64,000 nt of DNA, taken from positions 62,001-126,000 of the forward strand of contig NZ_JAJNNZ010000011.1 in the NCBI RefSeq assembly GCF_022836845.1, given 5' to 3'. Positions 9,119 through 20,204 of this stretch are shown here, piece after piece. This DNA is from Vibrio gelatinilyticus (GTDB lineage Bacteria; Pseudomonadota; Gammaproteobacteria; Enterobacterales; Vibrionaceae). Position 1 is the stretch's first letter; each line of letters begins with the position of its first letter. A program made the position numbers and the translations under genes. Under the pieces are notes generated by a model. The model ran no database searches and was not told the DNA's origin. It worked only from the letters and a program-made list of their open reading frames with translations.

Positions 9119-10627
9119 ATGACTTCTCGTATTCCATTTTACCTTTCTGTAGGTTTATTGATCGTAGTGGGTGCTGCTCTAAGCATAATGCGACACGACA
9201 CCTATGGCGTTCCCTGGACTCCTGGTGAGACTCGCCAAGTCTGGGATATAGAAGCTCGTGTAGAGTTTAATGCTATAGGCCAACCCGCAAAGATCTCTTT
9301 GGCCGCTCCTCTTACTCAAGAAGGTTTCACACTCGTGGGAGAATCTGCATCTTCCCCTGGCTATGGTGTTTCCTATGTTGATACCGACTCAGGCCGCCGA
9401 GCTGAATGGTCTATTCGCCAAGCTGATGGACCACAGACTATCTACTACAAGACTCAGTTCTTAGTCGATGACCAAGCTGTGGTTGAATCCGTGCCACCAA
9501 GTGAAGATGCTATTGTTAGACCAACCTTTGATGGCCCAGAAGAAGCGGCGGCAACGGCCGTTCTTGAGCGCGCAAACAGTCGCTCTGCTGACAACATCAC
9601 ATTCACTCGTGAACTGATTAAAATCCTCAACGATGCTGATAGCCAAAACAGCGCCCTGCTACTGAATAACATGACGAAAACTGAAGCGGCTGCAAAACTG
9701 CTTTCGTTTGCTGAAATTCCGAACAAAGTCGTTGGTGTTATCGAACTTGAAGACGGTCGTCGCCGTCAGTCAATTCAACAAATGAATCAAGTTTGGGATG
9801 GCCAGAAGTGGACCATTTTCTCACCTGAATCGGTTGAAGGCAGTAAAAAGTCAAACCTGCTGGTATGGGATGAATCGAACATTTCTTTACTCGACGTAGT
9901 CGGCGGCAAAAACAGTAAAGTTCACTTCACTATGATTGCTCAAGATGCGACAACCCAAGAAGCGACCAATAGTAAAGTAGCGGCAGATGACCTGCTAAAC
10001 TTCTCGATCCATAGTTTGCCACTAGAAGAGCAAGCCATGTTTAAGACCATCATGCTGATCCCAATCGGTGCATTGATAGTCGTTTTCCTTCGTATACTCA
10101 TTGGTTTGAAAACCTCTGGTACGTTCATGCCTGTACTGATCGCGGTTGCTTTTGTACAAACTTCGCTTGTTACTGGTATTGTTGGTTTCTTACTGATTGT
10201 CGGAACCGGCTTGGTTATTCGTAGTTATCTTTCTAAATTGAACTTATTGCTGGTCGCCAGGATTTCGGCGGTCATCATTACCGTAATATTGATTATTTCG
10301 GTGTTCACGGTTGTTGCCTTTAAGATTGGCTTAACAGAAGGCCTCTCTATTACGTTCTTCCCAATGATTATTCTGTCTTGGACAATCGAGCGTATGTCTA
10401 TCCTATGGGAAGAAGAAGGGGCAAAAGAGGTTGTTCTACAAGGTGGCGGTTCATTGCTAACTGCGGTTCTGGTATACCTTGGTATGACGAACCCATATAT
10501 TCAGCACCTGACATTCAACTTTATTGGTCTTCAGTTTATTATTTTGGCCTGTATCTTATTGCTCGGTACTTATACTGGATACCGCTTAACCGAACTTCGT
10601 CGCTTCAAACCACTAACGGAGGACTAA
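9119..10627 (+). CDS. rloB: Inactive transglutaminase fused to seven-helix membrane domain (RloB type)
   Basis: A 502-residue membrane protein: one N-terminal helix (about 5-24), a large region expected in the periplasm (25-310) related to transglutaminase folds, then about seven hydrophobic helices (about 315-490). The core segment with TKTEAAAKLLSFAEIPNKVV has no cysteine where an active transglutaminase would carry its nucleophile, in keeping with the family name (Pfam Transglut_i_TM and 7TM_transglut). The ATG at 9119 is preferred to the TTG at 9113 because AAGG is six bases upstream of it. It begins 55 bases after the peptidase gene and ends 4 bases before the ATP-grasp gene. It is probably a peptide-binding membrane scaffold, which is inference. 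Confidence 0.85.
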   Translation: MTSRIPFYLSVGLLIVVGAALSIMRHDTYGVPWTPGETRQVWDIEARVEFNAIGQPAKISLAAPLTQEGFTLVGESASSPGYGVSYVDTDSGRRAEWSIRQADGPQTIYYKTQFLVDDQAVVESVPPSEDAIVRPTFDGPEEAAATAVLERANSRSADNITFTRELIKILNDADSQNSALLLNNMTKTEAAAKLLSFAEIPNKVVGVIELEDGRRRQSIQQMNQVWDGQKWTIFSPESVEGSKKSNLLVWDESNISLLDVVGGKNSKVHFTMIAQDATTQEATNSKVAADDLLNFSIHSLPLEEQAMFKTIMLIPIGALIVVFLRILIGLKTSGTFMPVLIAVAFVQTSLVTGIVGFLLIVGTGLVIRSYLSKLNLLLVARISAVIITVILIISVFTVVAFKIGLTEGLSITFFPMIILSWTIERMSILWEEEGAKEVVLQGGGSLLTAVLVYLGMTNPYIQHLTFNFIGLQFIILACILLLGTYTGYRLTELRRFKPLTED

Positions 10628-10631
10628 TCCT

Positions 10632-11612
10632 ATGTTAAATAGAATTACCTCTCCGTTTAAGTTACGTGACCGCGGTATTATGGGTATGAACAAGCGCAAC
10701 CACAGCTACATTGGGCGCTATAACGATCGTTCAAAGTACCCGTTGGTTGATGACAAGCTCAAAACCAAGATCATTGCAAAAAAGGCCGGGGCAACAACCC
10801 CTGCCCTGATTGGGGTCATTCGTAGCCAAGTTGAAGTGAAGACCATTCATAACATGGTCAAAGATTGGCCTGGCTTCGTGATTAAACCGGCTCAAGGCAG
10901 TGGTGGTAAGGGTATCCTTGTTGTTACCTCCCATAAAGATGGGGTTTATACCAAGCCGTCTGGCTCTACCATCAATAAAGAAGACGTCGAACGCCATATC
11001 AGTAATGCGTTGGCTGGGCTGTTTTCTCTGGGTGGCAAGAACGACGTTGCGGTGGTCGAAAACCTAATTAAGTTTGACGATTGCTTTGAAGGCTTTAGTT
11101 ACGAAGGTGTTCCTGATGTTCGTATTATCGTCTTTCAGGGCTACCCTGTGATGGCGATGATGCGTCTTTCAACGTCTGCGTCTGATGGTAAGGCCAACTT
11201 GCACCAGGGTGCGGTAGGTGTTGGCATTGACATCGCGACCGGTAAGGCGGTGCGAGCGGTGCAATTTGACCAACCAGTGACCCACCACCCAGACACTGGC
11301 AAGGAACTGGCGCTACTAGCGGTTCCTCACTGGAAGCGTCTACTCACTTTGGCATCAAGCGCTTATGAGATGACCAGTCTGGGTTACATGGGTACAGACA
11401 TGGTGTTGGACAAAGAAGAAGGCCCAATGGTACTAGAGCTAAATGCTCGACCGGGTTTAGCTATTCAAATTGCTAATGGCTGCGGTATTTTGCCGCGATT
11501 GCAGCACATTGAGTCGCTCGGTACCCCGGATCCCTTCAGCTACCCTTCCCCTGAAGAACGCGTTGAATATGCGGCTAAAATGTTTGGTCATGGTGAAATC
11601 CAGGATACATAA
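10632..11612 (+). CDS. Alpha-L-glutamate ligase-like ATP-grasp protein
   Basis: A 326-residue cytoplasmic ATP-grasp enzyme related to RimK (family often called alpha-L-glutamate ligase-related). Visible features are the ATP-binding Lys85 in FVIKPAQG, the flexible glycine loop GSGGKG (89-94), and the metal-binding pair in TDMVLD (255-260) and ELNARPG (269-275). Enzymes of this kind join an amino acid or peptide to a carboxylate through an acyl-phosphate. The acceptor is not known here. A strong ribosome binding site (GGAGGA) precedes the ATG, and the gene starts 4 bases after the stop of the membrane gene, so synthesis is coupled. I recall this gene type being called rloC, but not firmly enough to assign the symbol. 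Confidence 0.85.
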   Translation: MLNRITSPFKLRDRGIMGMNKRNHSYIGRYNDRSKYPLVDDKLKTKIIAKKAGATTPALIGVIRSQVEVKTIHNMVKDWPGFVIKPAQGSGGKGILVVTSHKDGVYTKPSGSTINKEDVERHISNALAGLFSLGGKNDVAVVENLIKFDDCFEGFSYEGVPDVRIIVFQGYPVMAMMRLSTSASDGKANLHQGAVGVGIDIATGKAVRAVQFDQPVTHHPDTGKELALLAVPHWKRLLTLASSAYEMTSLGYMGTDMVLDKEEGPMVLELNARPGLAIQIANGCGILPRLQHIESLGTPDPFSYPSPEERVEYAAKMFGHGEIQDT

Positions 11613-11648
11613 CGTCATTGCTCACCGAGCATCGACCTAGTCTCTAAA

Positions 11649-11682
11649 AAGCGATTGTTGCCTGCAACAGTCGCTTTTTTTT
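11649..11682 (+). terminator. Intrinsic terminator of the retropepsin-like operon
   Basis: A long imperfect hairpin (AAGCGA-TTGTTGC, loop CT, GCAACAG-TCGCTT) is followed by eight T residues. It lies about 40 bases after the ATP-grasp gene and closes the three-gene operon. Confidence 0.85.
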
Positions 11683-11717
11683 AGTTAAGTCAGTCTGCAC
11701 AATCGAAAACAAAAAAA

Positions 11718-11740
11718 CCATGGAGCGGCTGGCTCCATGG
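11718..11740 (-). terminator. Intrinsic terminator of the muk operon
   Basis: A perfect 9-bp stem, CCATGGAGC / GCTCCATGG with a 5-base loop, is followed on the minus strand by seven T residues. It is 44 bases after the mukB stop codon. Confidence 0.88.
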
Positions 11741-11783
11741 CTTTTATGGATGGTCGAGTGGCTGTTTATATCAGCTCATTGAC

Positions 11784-14700
11784 TCAGCCTAGTGCATCTT
11801 CCACTAAGCCTTGACGACTTGTTTTACTTGAAAGGTTTTCGCCAAATCCACGAAGTCCAACGACATGAACGTGCTCGTGATCTTTAAAGACCTTTCTCAC
11901 CAACTTATAAGTGGTCCCTTTTTCTGGGCTGATGTTTTCTGGCGCGGCAATCAGCAATTGCATACCTTGACGATCACACAGCTCAAACAGTGTCGCAATA
12001 GACTTACTGTCCAGTCGGGCTGCTTCATCGAGGAACAGTAAGCGGCAGGGCATGATGTCTTTGCTGCGTAATCTGCGCGACTCTTCTTCCCAGCTTTGAA
12101 CAACCATCAGCAGAATGGACTGCCCCGTACCGATAGCCTCACCCGTAGACAGAGCACCAGATTCGGCTTGTAACCAACCATCAGAACCTCGGTTGACTTC
12201 AACACTCAATTCCAGATAGTTACGATAGTCTAAGAGCTCTTCACCAAGAACCTGTGGGGAACGTTGTCCCATATCGATATGTGGATTAACACGCTGGAAT
12301 AACTTCGCTATCGCTTCTGAGAAAGTGTAACGTGATGACTCGAATAGATCTCTATGCTGCTGCGTAAGTGCCACTAGCAGTTGCTCATGACTCTCACGGA
12401 TCTTGACATTCAACCGCACTCCTTTCACCTGACCAAAGTGAATATTCGATAACCCCTGATTAAGCATACGAATTCGGTTTTGTTCCCGTTGAATCGTTTT
12501 GTTGATAATGCTCGCCACTGACTCTGAACTAATGGCAAGACGGCTTTCACGCTGAGTAAGCTCTTCGGTTAATCGAGCAAGCTCTACTTCCATCTCTTCA
12601 ATGGCTTCGACAGGATCATCGGTGCGAATAATATCCTGACGAATGCGCTCACGTAGGTGTTGATATACCGCGATGTAGAACAGAACCTTGCGTTCTGGCT
12701 TAGAGTTGTCTTCAGACAGTCTTAGCGCATCTCGCAAGTCGTCGTTATCTGCAACCGCTAAACGCAGCGCGCCCAACGATTTATCCGACATTGAACGCAG
12801 CTCAGCGGCAGACAGGTAAGCAAGCTCTCGACGGTGTAAACGGCGCTCAACATCATTGGCCTTGGCAAGGCGAAGTACATTACACCAACCGGCTTTGGCG
12901 ATGACGGCAATGCTGCGGAGCTCAAGATATTCTTTCGACACTTTCTTGAGTCGTTTAGCCAGCGACTTCATCTCCAGTTCCGTAGAGGTGAGTGTTTTCT
13001 CGTATTCTGATCGGCGGGTTCTTGATGTCTGCAGAGCCTGATTCAATTGATCTTTTCTTTGCTCAGCACGCTCTAGTGTGCTGTCATCTGGCACAATACC
13101 GTATTCTTGCAATTCCGCTTTGAACTCTTGAACCGTTTCAAGTTTCGCTTGATGGGAGCTCTTCAAAGAAGCCAGAACCTGATTGTACTGGTTCACTTGC
13201 TCGCGAGACTGATTTAACGACTCTCTAAAACGAGCCCGGGCACTTTCTGCCTGCACCAACTTCGCTTTTAACTGTTCGCTCAATTCACTGCTTCGATTCA
13301 ATAAGTCCATTGAATCCTGGTAGGCGAAATAAGGGCGACGTTCAACTAAGTCTGCCACTGCAAAAATGGTTTTTTTCAACGCTTGCAATGACTGATCGGC
13401 ACGCTGGTAGTCTTGCTCAAGGGCATCAAACTGTTGTGGGTCCACCTCGAGCGCATTAACGATGGGTGCTAGCTTATTAAGAACTTCACTGCGCTGAGAT
13501 AAAAAGCGCTTCGCTTCATTTAGAGATTCGATATTAAGCTGGACTTCTTCGTGACGCATTTCGAGAGTGTCATCAAATACATTCGACGTTAACAGTGCCA
13601 GTTTATCAAGCAGGATAATCGCTTGCTTACACGAGGTAAGTTGGCCGCTTTGCTGCTGCTCTTTCTGGTGCAGTTCATTGGACAAGCGCGTGCTCTTATT
13701 GAGCACCTCTCTCTGGGTAAGTAAAGCCTGCTCTGGATCGGCTTCAAATGCGTGTTGCAAGTGCTTGGCAACAAAATCGTTGAACGCTTGAAAAACGCGT
13801 TGCAGTTTCTGTGCGTCGAACGACGCCTTAGCATGCAGTTCAACCGTTACATCTCTTTCTTCACGCAGCTTTTCTAAACGCTGTTCACGCGCAGCACGGC
13901 CAAAGAGCGGGATTTCGGGTAAACGTGAATAACGCAATTGACGGTCATTTAATTGCACACAGACTGCGCCTTCGAGCTCATCCGCGTCAAATGTACTGTC
14001 GTCAAAGGCATCAATGTCACCTTCAATGATGTAGAGATCTTCAGGGCAGTCGTCGAGCTCGACCAATTTCTCTTTAATGCCATCAAGGTTTGAAACGACA
14101 ATAGCGTGACGAGCTGGCCCGTACATAGCGCTGAAGTACGGCGCATCGCTAAGCGTAATATCATCGTAAATCTCCGATAATAAGACGCCACCAAGGGTAT
14201 CTGCTAAGCCTTTTAGTCGCGGGTCATTTGAGCCCCCCGGCGAGGCCAACAGTTCAATTTCACTTTCAAGCGAATGTCGCCGCTGAGCAAGAGTATCTCT
14301 TTGAGACGAGGTTTCACGCTCTTTCTCTAGTACTTTTTGCATGGCACTGATCACAGCGCCGCGCTCTGTAAGCTCATAACCCGACTGTTCTCTTAGAGCG
14401 ACTAATGCATCGTTAGCGCTGATCCATGTTGGAGCGTAGTGTTCGAGTTTTTCAATTTTGCCGCGCAGCTCTTGCTCCTTTTGACGAGCATCACGCTGCT
14501 GCTCTTTTACAAGCTCTAGGTCGCTTTGTAGCTCATCGGATAGTGCACGTTGACGTTCTGATTCAAGTTCAACATCTGACTCATCGTGGATATTGACCTG
14601 AGCCAGCTCAGCGTAATTCTGAATCAGCTGTTTACCTTGATTTTTCTTCGTTAGCTGCTTCTCGATGTCCTTGCTTTGAGCGTGCAACTGAGTGCCGTTT

Positions 14701-16238
14701 TTGGCTTCTTGGGTGTAGCGTTCCGCTTTTCTTAATAACGCTTTTGCATGGACAGACGCCTCTTGACGCGGGATCTGTGCATCAACCTGTTTAAGCAGTT
14801 CAAAGGCATTATCGAACTGTTCAGCAACGGCTGATGACATGTCAAGGCGATGCTTAAGCTCTAGCAATACATTGGTGTCATGTGTTTCTGTCTGCTTCAA
14901 TCTTGCCAAATGCTGCGGTGAATTATCAGCATTAATATCGCCATCACCGAGCAGCTCACGCGCTTTTTCTAACGCTTGAACGGCCTGTTGGTATTGCAAT
15001 GCTCGAGTTTGCTGTACATCAAGCGCTTGTTGGTAGTCGGCCAACTGCGTTTTCAAGCTATCGACTTCTTCCTCGGCAAAACGGCTTTGCTCTTCGATGG
15101 TAAGCTTAGTTTCTTGTGCCTCTTCCACCACCATCATTTGCTCTTCGAGTCGTTCGCTCAACTCCTCGAGATCATCTTGATAGCGCGAGATTTTCTCTTG
15201 CTGACGCAATGCGTTTTGCACGAGTTGCAAATGGTCTTGTGCAGCCTGATGATCTTGCTCTAGCCCTGACTCCTGGTCATTGAGCATGTCGAGTTGTTGC
15301 TGAACATTATTAAGCAATTCGTTTTGAGCAATAAGCGTCTGCCTAGAACCAAACAATTCGTTTCTCAACGTCAAGGTTTGCTCTAGTCTGTTGCGTCGAT
15401 CGTTTGCATGGCGCATGTAATCAGCGGCAACGTAATTGGTCGACTCGGTGATCAAATGCTTAAACAGATCGCGGTCGGTTTGAGTCGTTTTGATAGCCTC
15501 AAGAGTCATGCGGTTTTCACGCAGCGCCGATTCCATATCTTGGAAGGCTTTCTTTACCCCACCGTTTTGCGGCAACAAGTAATCACGAAGTGAGCGCGTA
15601 ATCGCGCTTGAAATACCACCATACAGTGACGCTTCGATTAATCGGTAAAACTTCGAGCGATCGCTGTTATTACGCAGTTTCTTTGGTAAAACGCCAAATT
15701 CAAACATTTGCGCATGGTAATCAACAATAGAATTAAACGCTTTAAATTGAACCCCTTCGATCGCCAAAGCGGCTTCTTTCACTTCATTGATAGGACGTAC
15801 TCTGGCTTGATTGTCAGAAACATTCTCGATCAAGATATCCGTAGGTTTGATATGGCTTGGTAAGCCCTGGATAACAAAGGGTTTGATGTCCACTTTCTTA
15901 TCACGACCAGCGACTTGCTGCAGTTTGACCGCAAACAACAATCTTTGGTTGCGTGAGTTCACCACGTCTAAGGCTGAGTAACAGGTTCCCGGTTGCAATT
16001 TTCCATACAAGCCTTTGTCGCGAGACGCTTGGGAACTGCCTGCTTCAGTTGTATTTCTAAAGTGAAGAAGACCCTGATCAGGAATCAGTGCGGTGATAAA
16101 AGACGCCATCGTGGTCGACTTACCTGCGCCATTACCGCCTGATAAGGTGGTGACTAACGTATCAATATCAAAGGTCCGGGCAAAAAAACCGTTCCAGTTC
16201 ACCATTGTCAGTGATTGATATTTACCTCTTTCAATCAT
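11784..16238 (-). CDS. mukB: Chromosome partition protein MukB
   Basis: The SMC-like ATPase of the MukBEF condensin, which extrudes and organises chromosomal DNA. At 1484 residues it has the family length. The N-terminal head holds Walker [10 protein letters not shown] (34-42). Long Gln/Glu-rich coiled coils (about 270-650 and 850-1200) flank a hinge, and the C-terminal head has the signature [13 protein letters not shown] and Walker [13 protein letters not shown]. The ATG overlaps the mukE stop by four bases (ATGA), so translation is coupled. It is the last gene of cmoM-mukF-mukE-mukB and is followed by a clear terminator. Confidence 0.98.
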   Translation of the reverse strand: MIERGKYQSLTMVNWNGFFARTFDIDTLVTTLSGGNGAGKSTTMASFITALIPDQGLLHFRNTTEAGSSQASRDKGLYGKLQPGTCYSALDVVNSRNQRLLFAVKLQQVAGRDKKVDIKPFVIQGLPSHIKPTDILIENVSDNQARVRPINEVKEAALAIEGVQFKAFNSIVDYHAQMFEFGVLPKKLRNNSDRSKFYRLIEASLYGGISSAITRSLRDYLLPQNGGVKKAFQDMESALRENRMTLEAIKTTQTDRDLFKHLITESTNYVAADYMRHANDRRNRLEQTLTLRNELFGSRQTLIAQNELLNNVQQQLDMLNDQESGLEQDHQAAQDHLQLVQNALRQQEKISRYQDDLEELSERLEEQMMVVEEAQETKLTIEEQSRFAEEEVDSLKTQLADYQQALDVQQTRALQYQQAVQALEKARELLGDGDINADNSPQHLARLKQTETHDTNVLLELKHRLDMSSAVAEQFDNAFELLKQVDAQIPRQEASVHAKALLRKAERYTQEAKNGTQLHAQSKDIEKQLTKKNQGKQLIQNYAELAQVNIHDESDVELESERQRALSDELQSDLELVKEQQRDARQKEQELRGKIEKLEHYAPTWISANDALVALREQSGYELTERGAVISAMQKVLEKERETSSQRDTLAQRRHSLESEIELLASPGGSNDPRLKGLADTLGGVLLSEIYDDITLSDAPYFSAMYGPARHAIVVSNLDGIKEKLVELDDCPEDLYIIEGDIDAFDDSTFDADELEGAVCVQLNDRQLRYSRLPEIPLFGRAAREQRLEKLREERDVTVELHAKASFDAQKLQRVFQAFNDFVAKHLQHAFEADPEQALLTQREVLNKSTRLSNELHQKEQQQSGQLTSCKQAIILLDKLALLTSNVFDDTLEMRHEEVQLNIESLNEAKRFLSQRSEVLNKLAPIVNALEVDPQQFDALEQDYQRADQSLQALKKTIFAVADLVERRPYFAYQDSMDLLNRSSELSEQLKAKLVQAESARARFRESLNQSREQVNQYNQVLASLKSSHQAKLETVQEFKAELQEYGIVPDDSTLERAEQRKDQLNQALQTSRTRRSEYEKTLTSTELEMKSLAKRLKKVSKEYLELRSIAVIAKAGWCNVLRLAKANDVERRLHRRELAYLSAAELRSMSDKSLGALRLAVADNDDLRDALRLSEDNSKPERKVLFYIAVYQHLRERIRQDIIRTDDPVEAIEEMEVELARLTEELTQRESRLAISSESVASIINKTIQREQNRIRMLNQGLSNIHFGQVKGVRLNVKIRESHEQLLVALTQQHRDLFESSRYTFSEAIAKLFQRVNPHIDMGQRSPQVLGEELLDYRNYLELSVEVNRGSDGWLQAESGALSTGEAIGTGQSILLMVVQSWEEESRRLRSKDIMPCRLLFLDEAARLDSKSIATLFELCDRQGMQLLIAAPENISPEKGTTYKLVRKVFKDHEHVHVVGLRGFGENLSSKTSRQGLVEDALG

Positions 16239-16963
16239 ACGTCAGCCTCTTGTGTTGCTTGTTCTTTCTTGTCTTCATTATTAACTATTTGACTCGGAAT
16301 TAAGCTACCTTGTGTCGGAGCCTGGGCATGCACCACAGCCTCGCCATCACGAATAAGGCGCAATTGTGCTTCTTTCATGTCGTCGCCAACTCTAACATCC
16401 GCGCCAAAGCGAAATACCGCTTCACTGATACGGAATTTTCCACTGTCACCAATTGAGATGGTCATTCCCAAACGCTTAAGGCGGCGCAACGAAGTGCGCA
16501 CTTTGTCGAAAAGTTTCTCTTTGTCCAGATCCGAGCCAGTTGCTCGATTGGTGACCAGCCTCATCAACTTTTTATCATCGGTTAGTGACAACAACTCGTC
16601 ATAGAGTTCTTGGTGAGTAAAAATCCCTTCGTGTGCTAATCGCTCTGGGCTTAGATACAAGAAACACAGCACTTTTCCCACCAGCATATCGAGCTCTGAC
16701 AATACACTTCGACCTATTAAGCTGGTCGAACGTGGTCTTAAGTAAAAGAAGCCTTCTGGAGCTTTTACCAGTTCAGTGTTATAGCGCTGATAAAAGTGCG
16801 CCAGTTCGGTTTCGAAGTCACACAACAAAGCATGGTTGTCCATGTCTTCGCTCGAAATGTGTCTCCCCGCGCGCAATACACTATCAAGCGCTGGGAAGAG
16901 TGGGTTTGAAATCGCTTTGGCCAGTTTTTCTGGCATATATTCATTAATATTTGTCGATGACAT
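16235..16963 (-). CDS. mukE: Chromosome partition protein MukE
   Basis: Accessory subunit of MukBEF, binding MukF as a dimer and controlling MukB ATPase activity. I place the start at [18 protein letters not shown] (16963), giving 242 residues; a longer reading to 17065 would run deep into mukF and has no family support. Conserved segments are NPLFPALDS, the [14 protein letters not shown] region, [11 protein letters not shown] and the C-terminal winged-helix part with [16 protein letters not shown]. The start overlaps the end of mukF by 20 bases and the end overlaps mukB by four, typical of a tightly coupled operon. Confidence 0.96.
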   Translation of the reverse strand: MSSTNINEYMPEKLAKAISNPLFPALDSVLRAGRHISSEDMDNHALLCDFETELAHFYQRYNTELVKAPEGFFYLRPRSTSLIGRSVLSELDMLVGKVLCFLYLSPERLAHEGIFTHQELYDELLSLTDDKKLMRLVTNRATGSDLDKEKLFDKVRTSLRRLKRLGMTISIGDSGKFRISEAVFRFGADVRVGDDMKEAQLRLIRDGEAVVHAQAPTQGSLIPSQIVNNEDKKEQATQEADV

Positions 16964-18281
16964 TTGCTTGTACCTTTGCGCCAAAATCGTTGATGGCTTG
17001 CCAGTCGGGTTGGATGGCAGAGTAGTCGGACTGGGAATACCCCATACGTACCGCTTGATCAACAACGATTCTCGCTAAATCAAAATGATGAGTGCGTGGG
17101 TGGGCGGCGAGGTATTCTTTCAAAACCACACCAAGATCAATCGCGCCCCCGTGCATTTTATGCTTGGCTAGCATGGCCGAGATTCTCTCTGCTAGCTCAT
17201 CATTTACCTGTTCAAATTCTTCGTATTCAACATCAAGAGGGGCCTCGCCTGTCACTTCATCATTACGAAGTAACATGGCTTCATCTCTCATGTCAGTGAG
17301 CTTGTCTGCATCAGCATAAGTAAGGAACCAAGGCATCTCGAAGTAGTCAGTTACCGATTGACGAAGTCGCTGACTAAACGCGCGATTCTGGTCCATATCG
17401 ATGGCGGTTCGAATAAATTTATGTACGTGGCGATCGTAACCAATCCATAGGTCTATTGCTTGTTGACCCCAACTGATTATTCGATCCAACTTCATTTGCA
17501 GTGCAAACAGCGCTTCTCCGATGAACTCTAAGTCATCGTCGCCGTAAACAATTTCCTGGATATCGAGCAATTGAGATTGCAGTTCATCACTTGCTGCTTG
17601 CAATGTATCTTGCAGCTCTCTTAGATTTGACGACGTTTCTGACAGTAAGCTTTCACAGTTACTGATCGCTTCACGCCAATCTTTGTTGAGTAGCTCGGCA
17701 ATTTCGGCTTTAACGGTTTGCTGTTGCTCATCCATGACACGTTGATTGAGATCGATTTGGTCAAAGATCTCTCCTACCGAATATTGCAATACCCCGAAAA
17801 CATTCTTTCGCCAGTGCGCTATGGTTCCACCTTCTTGGGCTGCAATAATGGCCTTACCCATCTCATCTGCAACCATAGAAAGTTGAATCGAAAGTCTTAG
17901 TCTGGAAAATTCTCGGTGACGGACGTAATAGTCTGTGATTCCAACGGCTAAGGGAGTCAAACGATAGATGCTCGCCCCTTCCGTGACTTCGCTTGTAAAG
18001 CGTGTGAGTAACCTTTGGTTGACTAACTCATTAATAGCGTTGTTGGCTCGAAACGCGGAGGCTTCCCCGGTTTCTTCAAATTGTTGGGTGACAATTTTAA
18101 ATGCATCATGCAATTCACCTTCACCCAGCTCTTCATCGAATCTTTCGTTACTTAATACCGCGATGGATATTAAAAAACCAAGACGTTCCGTGGAAAGATT
18201 CAATGAAAAATCATGCTGCTTGACCCACCCTATCAATTCATCAATCGGTTGATCAGCAGCATGCAGAGTCTTCTCACTCAT
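16944..18281 (-). CDS. mukF: Chromosome partition protein MukF (kleisin)
   Basis: The kleisin subunit bridging MukB heads. The 445-residue protein has an N-terminal winged-helix dimerisation domain (about 1-115), a helical middle region (about 120-320, including [17 protein letters not shown]) and a C-terminal winged helix that contacts a MukB head, with conserved [21 protein letters not shown]. It begins 14 bases after the end of cmoM and overlaps mukE by 20 bases. Confidence 0.96.
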   Translation of the reverse strand: MSEKTLHAADQPIDELIGWVKQHDFSLNLSTERLGFLISIAVLSNERFDEELGEGELHDAFKIVTQQFEETGEASAFRANNAINELVNQRLLTRFTSEVTEGASIYRLTPLAVGITDYYVRHREFSRLRLSIQLSMVADEMGKAIIAAQEGGTIAHWRKNVFGVLQYSVGEIFDQIDLNQRVMDEQQQTVKAEIAELLNKDWREAISNCESLLSETSSNLRELQDTLQAASDELQSQLLDIQEIVYGDDDLEFIGEALFALQMKLDRIISWGQQAIDLWIGYDRHVHKFIRTAIDMDQNRAFSQRLRQSVTDYFEMPWFLTYADADKLTDMRDEAMLLRNDEVTGEAPLDVEYEEFEQVNDELAERISAMLAKHKMHGGAIDLGVVLKEYLAAHPRTHHFDLARIVVDQAVRMGYSQSDYSAIQPDWQAINDFGAKVQANVIDKY

Positions 18282-18295
18282 GTTCTTTCCTGTTG

Positions 18296-19093
18296 TTATT
18301 TTTTCCTAGCCCATACATGAATGTATCGACCCAGAGACAAATACGGTTCTTGCCTGCACAGCGTTTGTTCAAGCTGCAAGACATCCTCTGCCGTATAGTC
18401 TCCCATATATTCCATGTTACCAATGTAGTCACTAAAAGAACGGATTCCAGATTTTCCACAGATTTCGAATCCGGCTTGCTCTATCCATTGATAAACATCT
18501 TCAGGCTTTAACCCTTTTTGGGGCTGAAGCTTAAATCTCTTTCGATGCGGCATTCCATCCAGTACGTGTGGAATATTGCCGCAGATGACGTTTTTTAAAA
18601 CCAAACCATGATGGTTGTAGAACATAACAGAAACAATACCGCCTTGTTCAATTTGCTGTAAGACTTTTTCAAGAGCAAACTTAGGATCCGCTAACCACTC
18701 CATTACGGCGTGAAAAAGCGCCAGGTCAACAGACCCCTCTATGTGCTGTTCAATATTCTGTATTGGACTATGAATCAGCCGATAACGGTCGCTTAATCCA
18801 TTTTTCTCGATGTCCGCTTTTGCAATCGCAAGCATCTCTGAAGAGAGGTCGCACAAGGCGACTTGGTGTCCACGCGAGGCTATACGCTGCGATAATTGGC
18901 CCAATCCCCCACCAGCATCTAATACTTTGAGTGTTTTTTTAGTATCATCCAACTGAGCTAAGATTTCGGTTATGTCTTGCCAAACAATAGTTTGACGGAT
19001 CTCACCTTTTTCCGAGCCATAAATATTTTTTGCAAATTTGTGGGCAATATCGTCGAAATTTCGGTCTTCTGTCACAGTTTGTTGAGTTATCAT
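18296..19093 (-). CDS. cmoM: tRNA 5-carboxymethoxyuridine methyltransferase CmoM
   Basis: A SAM-dependent methyltransferase (formerly SmtA) that methylates the carboxyl of cmo5U34 in tRNA to give mcmo5U. The 265 residues show the SAM motif [16 protein letters not shown], acidic LCDLSSEML, the [11 protein letters not shown] segment and the C-terminal [24 protein letters not shown] typical of this group. It leads the muk operon, as in E. coli, and is divergent from elyC with about 96 bases between starts. It completes the cmo5U pathway begun by cmoA and cmoB 10 kb away. Confidence 0.94.
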   Translation of the reverse strand: MITQQTVTEDRNFDDIAHKFAKNIYGSEKGEIRQTIVWQDITEILAQLDDTKKTLKVLDAGGGLGQLSQRIASRGHQVALCDLSSEMLAIAKADIEKNGLSDRYRLIHSPIQNIEQHIEGSVDLALFHAVMEWLADPKFALEKVLQQIEQGGIVSVMFYNHHGLVLKNVICGNIPHVLDGMPHRKRFKLQPQKGLKPEDVYQWIEQAGFEICGKSGIRSFSDYIGNMEYMGDYTAEDVLQLEQTLCRQEPYLSLGRYIHVWARKK

Positions 19094-19189
19094 AACGAAT
19101 CGTATCGCTATTCTGTCATATAAGTGGCAGGAATAAAGGATCTTGTGCCCTTTACAGCGTCAAGTGGTGTTTTTTCGGACTATTTATCT

Positions 19190-20029
19190 ATGTTTGAGCT
19201 GAAAAAAGTCGTGTCATCTTTACTTATGCCTTTACCTGCTATGCTCATTTTGGGCTTTTTGGGTTTAGCACTCATCATGTTTACAGCGAGGCGTCGCCTA
19301 GGCTGTATGGTTATTCTTACATCTCTTTGTGGGATATTTCTCGTTTCTTTCCAACCATTCTCTAGCCGGGTGTTAATGCCTTTGGAACGTCAATACACAG
19401 CGTTTCTTACCACAGCAGAATCTATTGATTACGTAATGGTACTTGGCAGTGGCCATGTGGTTGACGACGCCATTCCGCCTACATCTGAATTAAGCCGCAG
19501 TTCTTTGATGCGGCTGAATGAAGGGATACGCATTATGCGTATGTATCCTGGAACTAAGCTTATATTGTCTGGCTACTCTGGTGGTACTGAAGTAAGCCAT
19601 GCTCGCATGATGGCAAAAGTTGCATTGGCTTTGGGGGTTCCGAAACCGGATATTGTTTTACTTGAAACCGCAAAAGACACTTGGGAAGAAGCTCGCCAAG
19701 CCGCCGCTTTTGTTAATACCAAGAAATTGGTATTGGTGACATCGGCAAGCCACATGGCAAGGGCTATGAGTGAATTTGAATCTGCTGGCCTTAATCCTAT
19801 TCCAGCGCCTACCAACTATCTGGCTCAGAAAAACGTCGAGCAATTTTGGCAAAAATACGCTCCAAGAGCAGTGTACTTAGAGCAAACGGAGAAGTATTGG
19901 CACGAGCAGATGGGGTTGATTTGGAAAAGTCTGCGTGACTGGGTATCGGAAGAACAATTTGAGCCTGTTGATATCAACGTGTCTGATCTAACTGGTGGGG
20001 ATGACAATGAGTTGGTATTACCCGAATAA
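19190..20029 (+). CDS. elyC: Envelope biogenesis factor ElyC (YcbC, DUF218 domain)
   Basis: An inner-membrane protein affecting peptidoglycan assembly and use of the undecaprenyl carrier in E. coli. The start is placed at MFELKKVVSSLLMPLP (19190, 279 residues), which matches the family N terminus; a GTG at 19124 is less likely. Two hydrophobic helices (about 13-30 and 36-55) precede the DUF218 domain, with the DYVMVLGSGHV, SSLMRLNEGIRI, PGTKLILSGYSGG and LVTSASHMARAM blocks. It is divergent from cmoM-mukFEB, its usual neighbour, and is followed by a terminator-like hairpin. Confidence 0.92.
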   Translation: MFELKKVVSSLLMPLPAMLILGFLGLALIMFTARRRLGCMVILTSLCGIFLVSFQPFSSRVLMPLERQYTAFLTTAESIDYVMVLGSGHVVDDAIPPTSELSRSSLMRLNEGIRIMRMYPGTKLILSGYSGGTEVSHARMMAKVALALGVPKPDIVLLETAKDTWEEARQAAAFVNTKKLVLVTSASHMARAMSEFESAGLNPIPAPTNYLAQKNVEQFWQKYAPRAVYLEQTEKYWHEQMGLIWKSLRDWVSEEQFEPVDINVSDLTGGDDNELVLPE

Positions 20030-20067
20030 AGCGACCCCAAGCACAAATTAGCTGATTGAACATCAAA

Positions 20068-20095
20068 AAAGGCCGATGATAACTCATGGGCCTTT
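20068..20095 (+). terminator. Terminator after elyC
   Basis: AAAGGCC (20068-20074) and GGCCTTT (20089-20095) can pair, with a 14-base loop, and are followed by CTTAT, a poor T-run. It lies about 40 bases after elyC and could also act on torR transcripts from the opposite strand, where an A-rich stretch gives a T-run (TTTTTT). Confidence 0.55.
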
Positions 20096-20204
20096 CTTAT
20101 ATGGTTCTCAACAGTAAAGGCTAACGCCCTCGTAGTCATGCTAACTTCATTGAAAAATTGCGTCAGTGCGATTCTCAAAAATAGTGACATGGAAACACGT
20201 GAAA

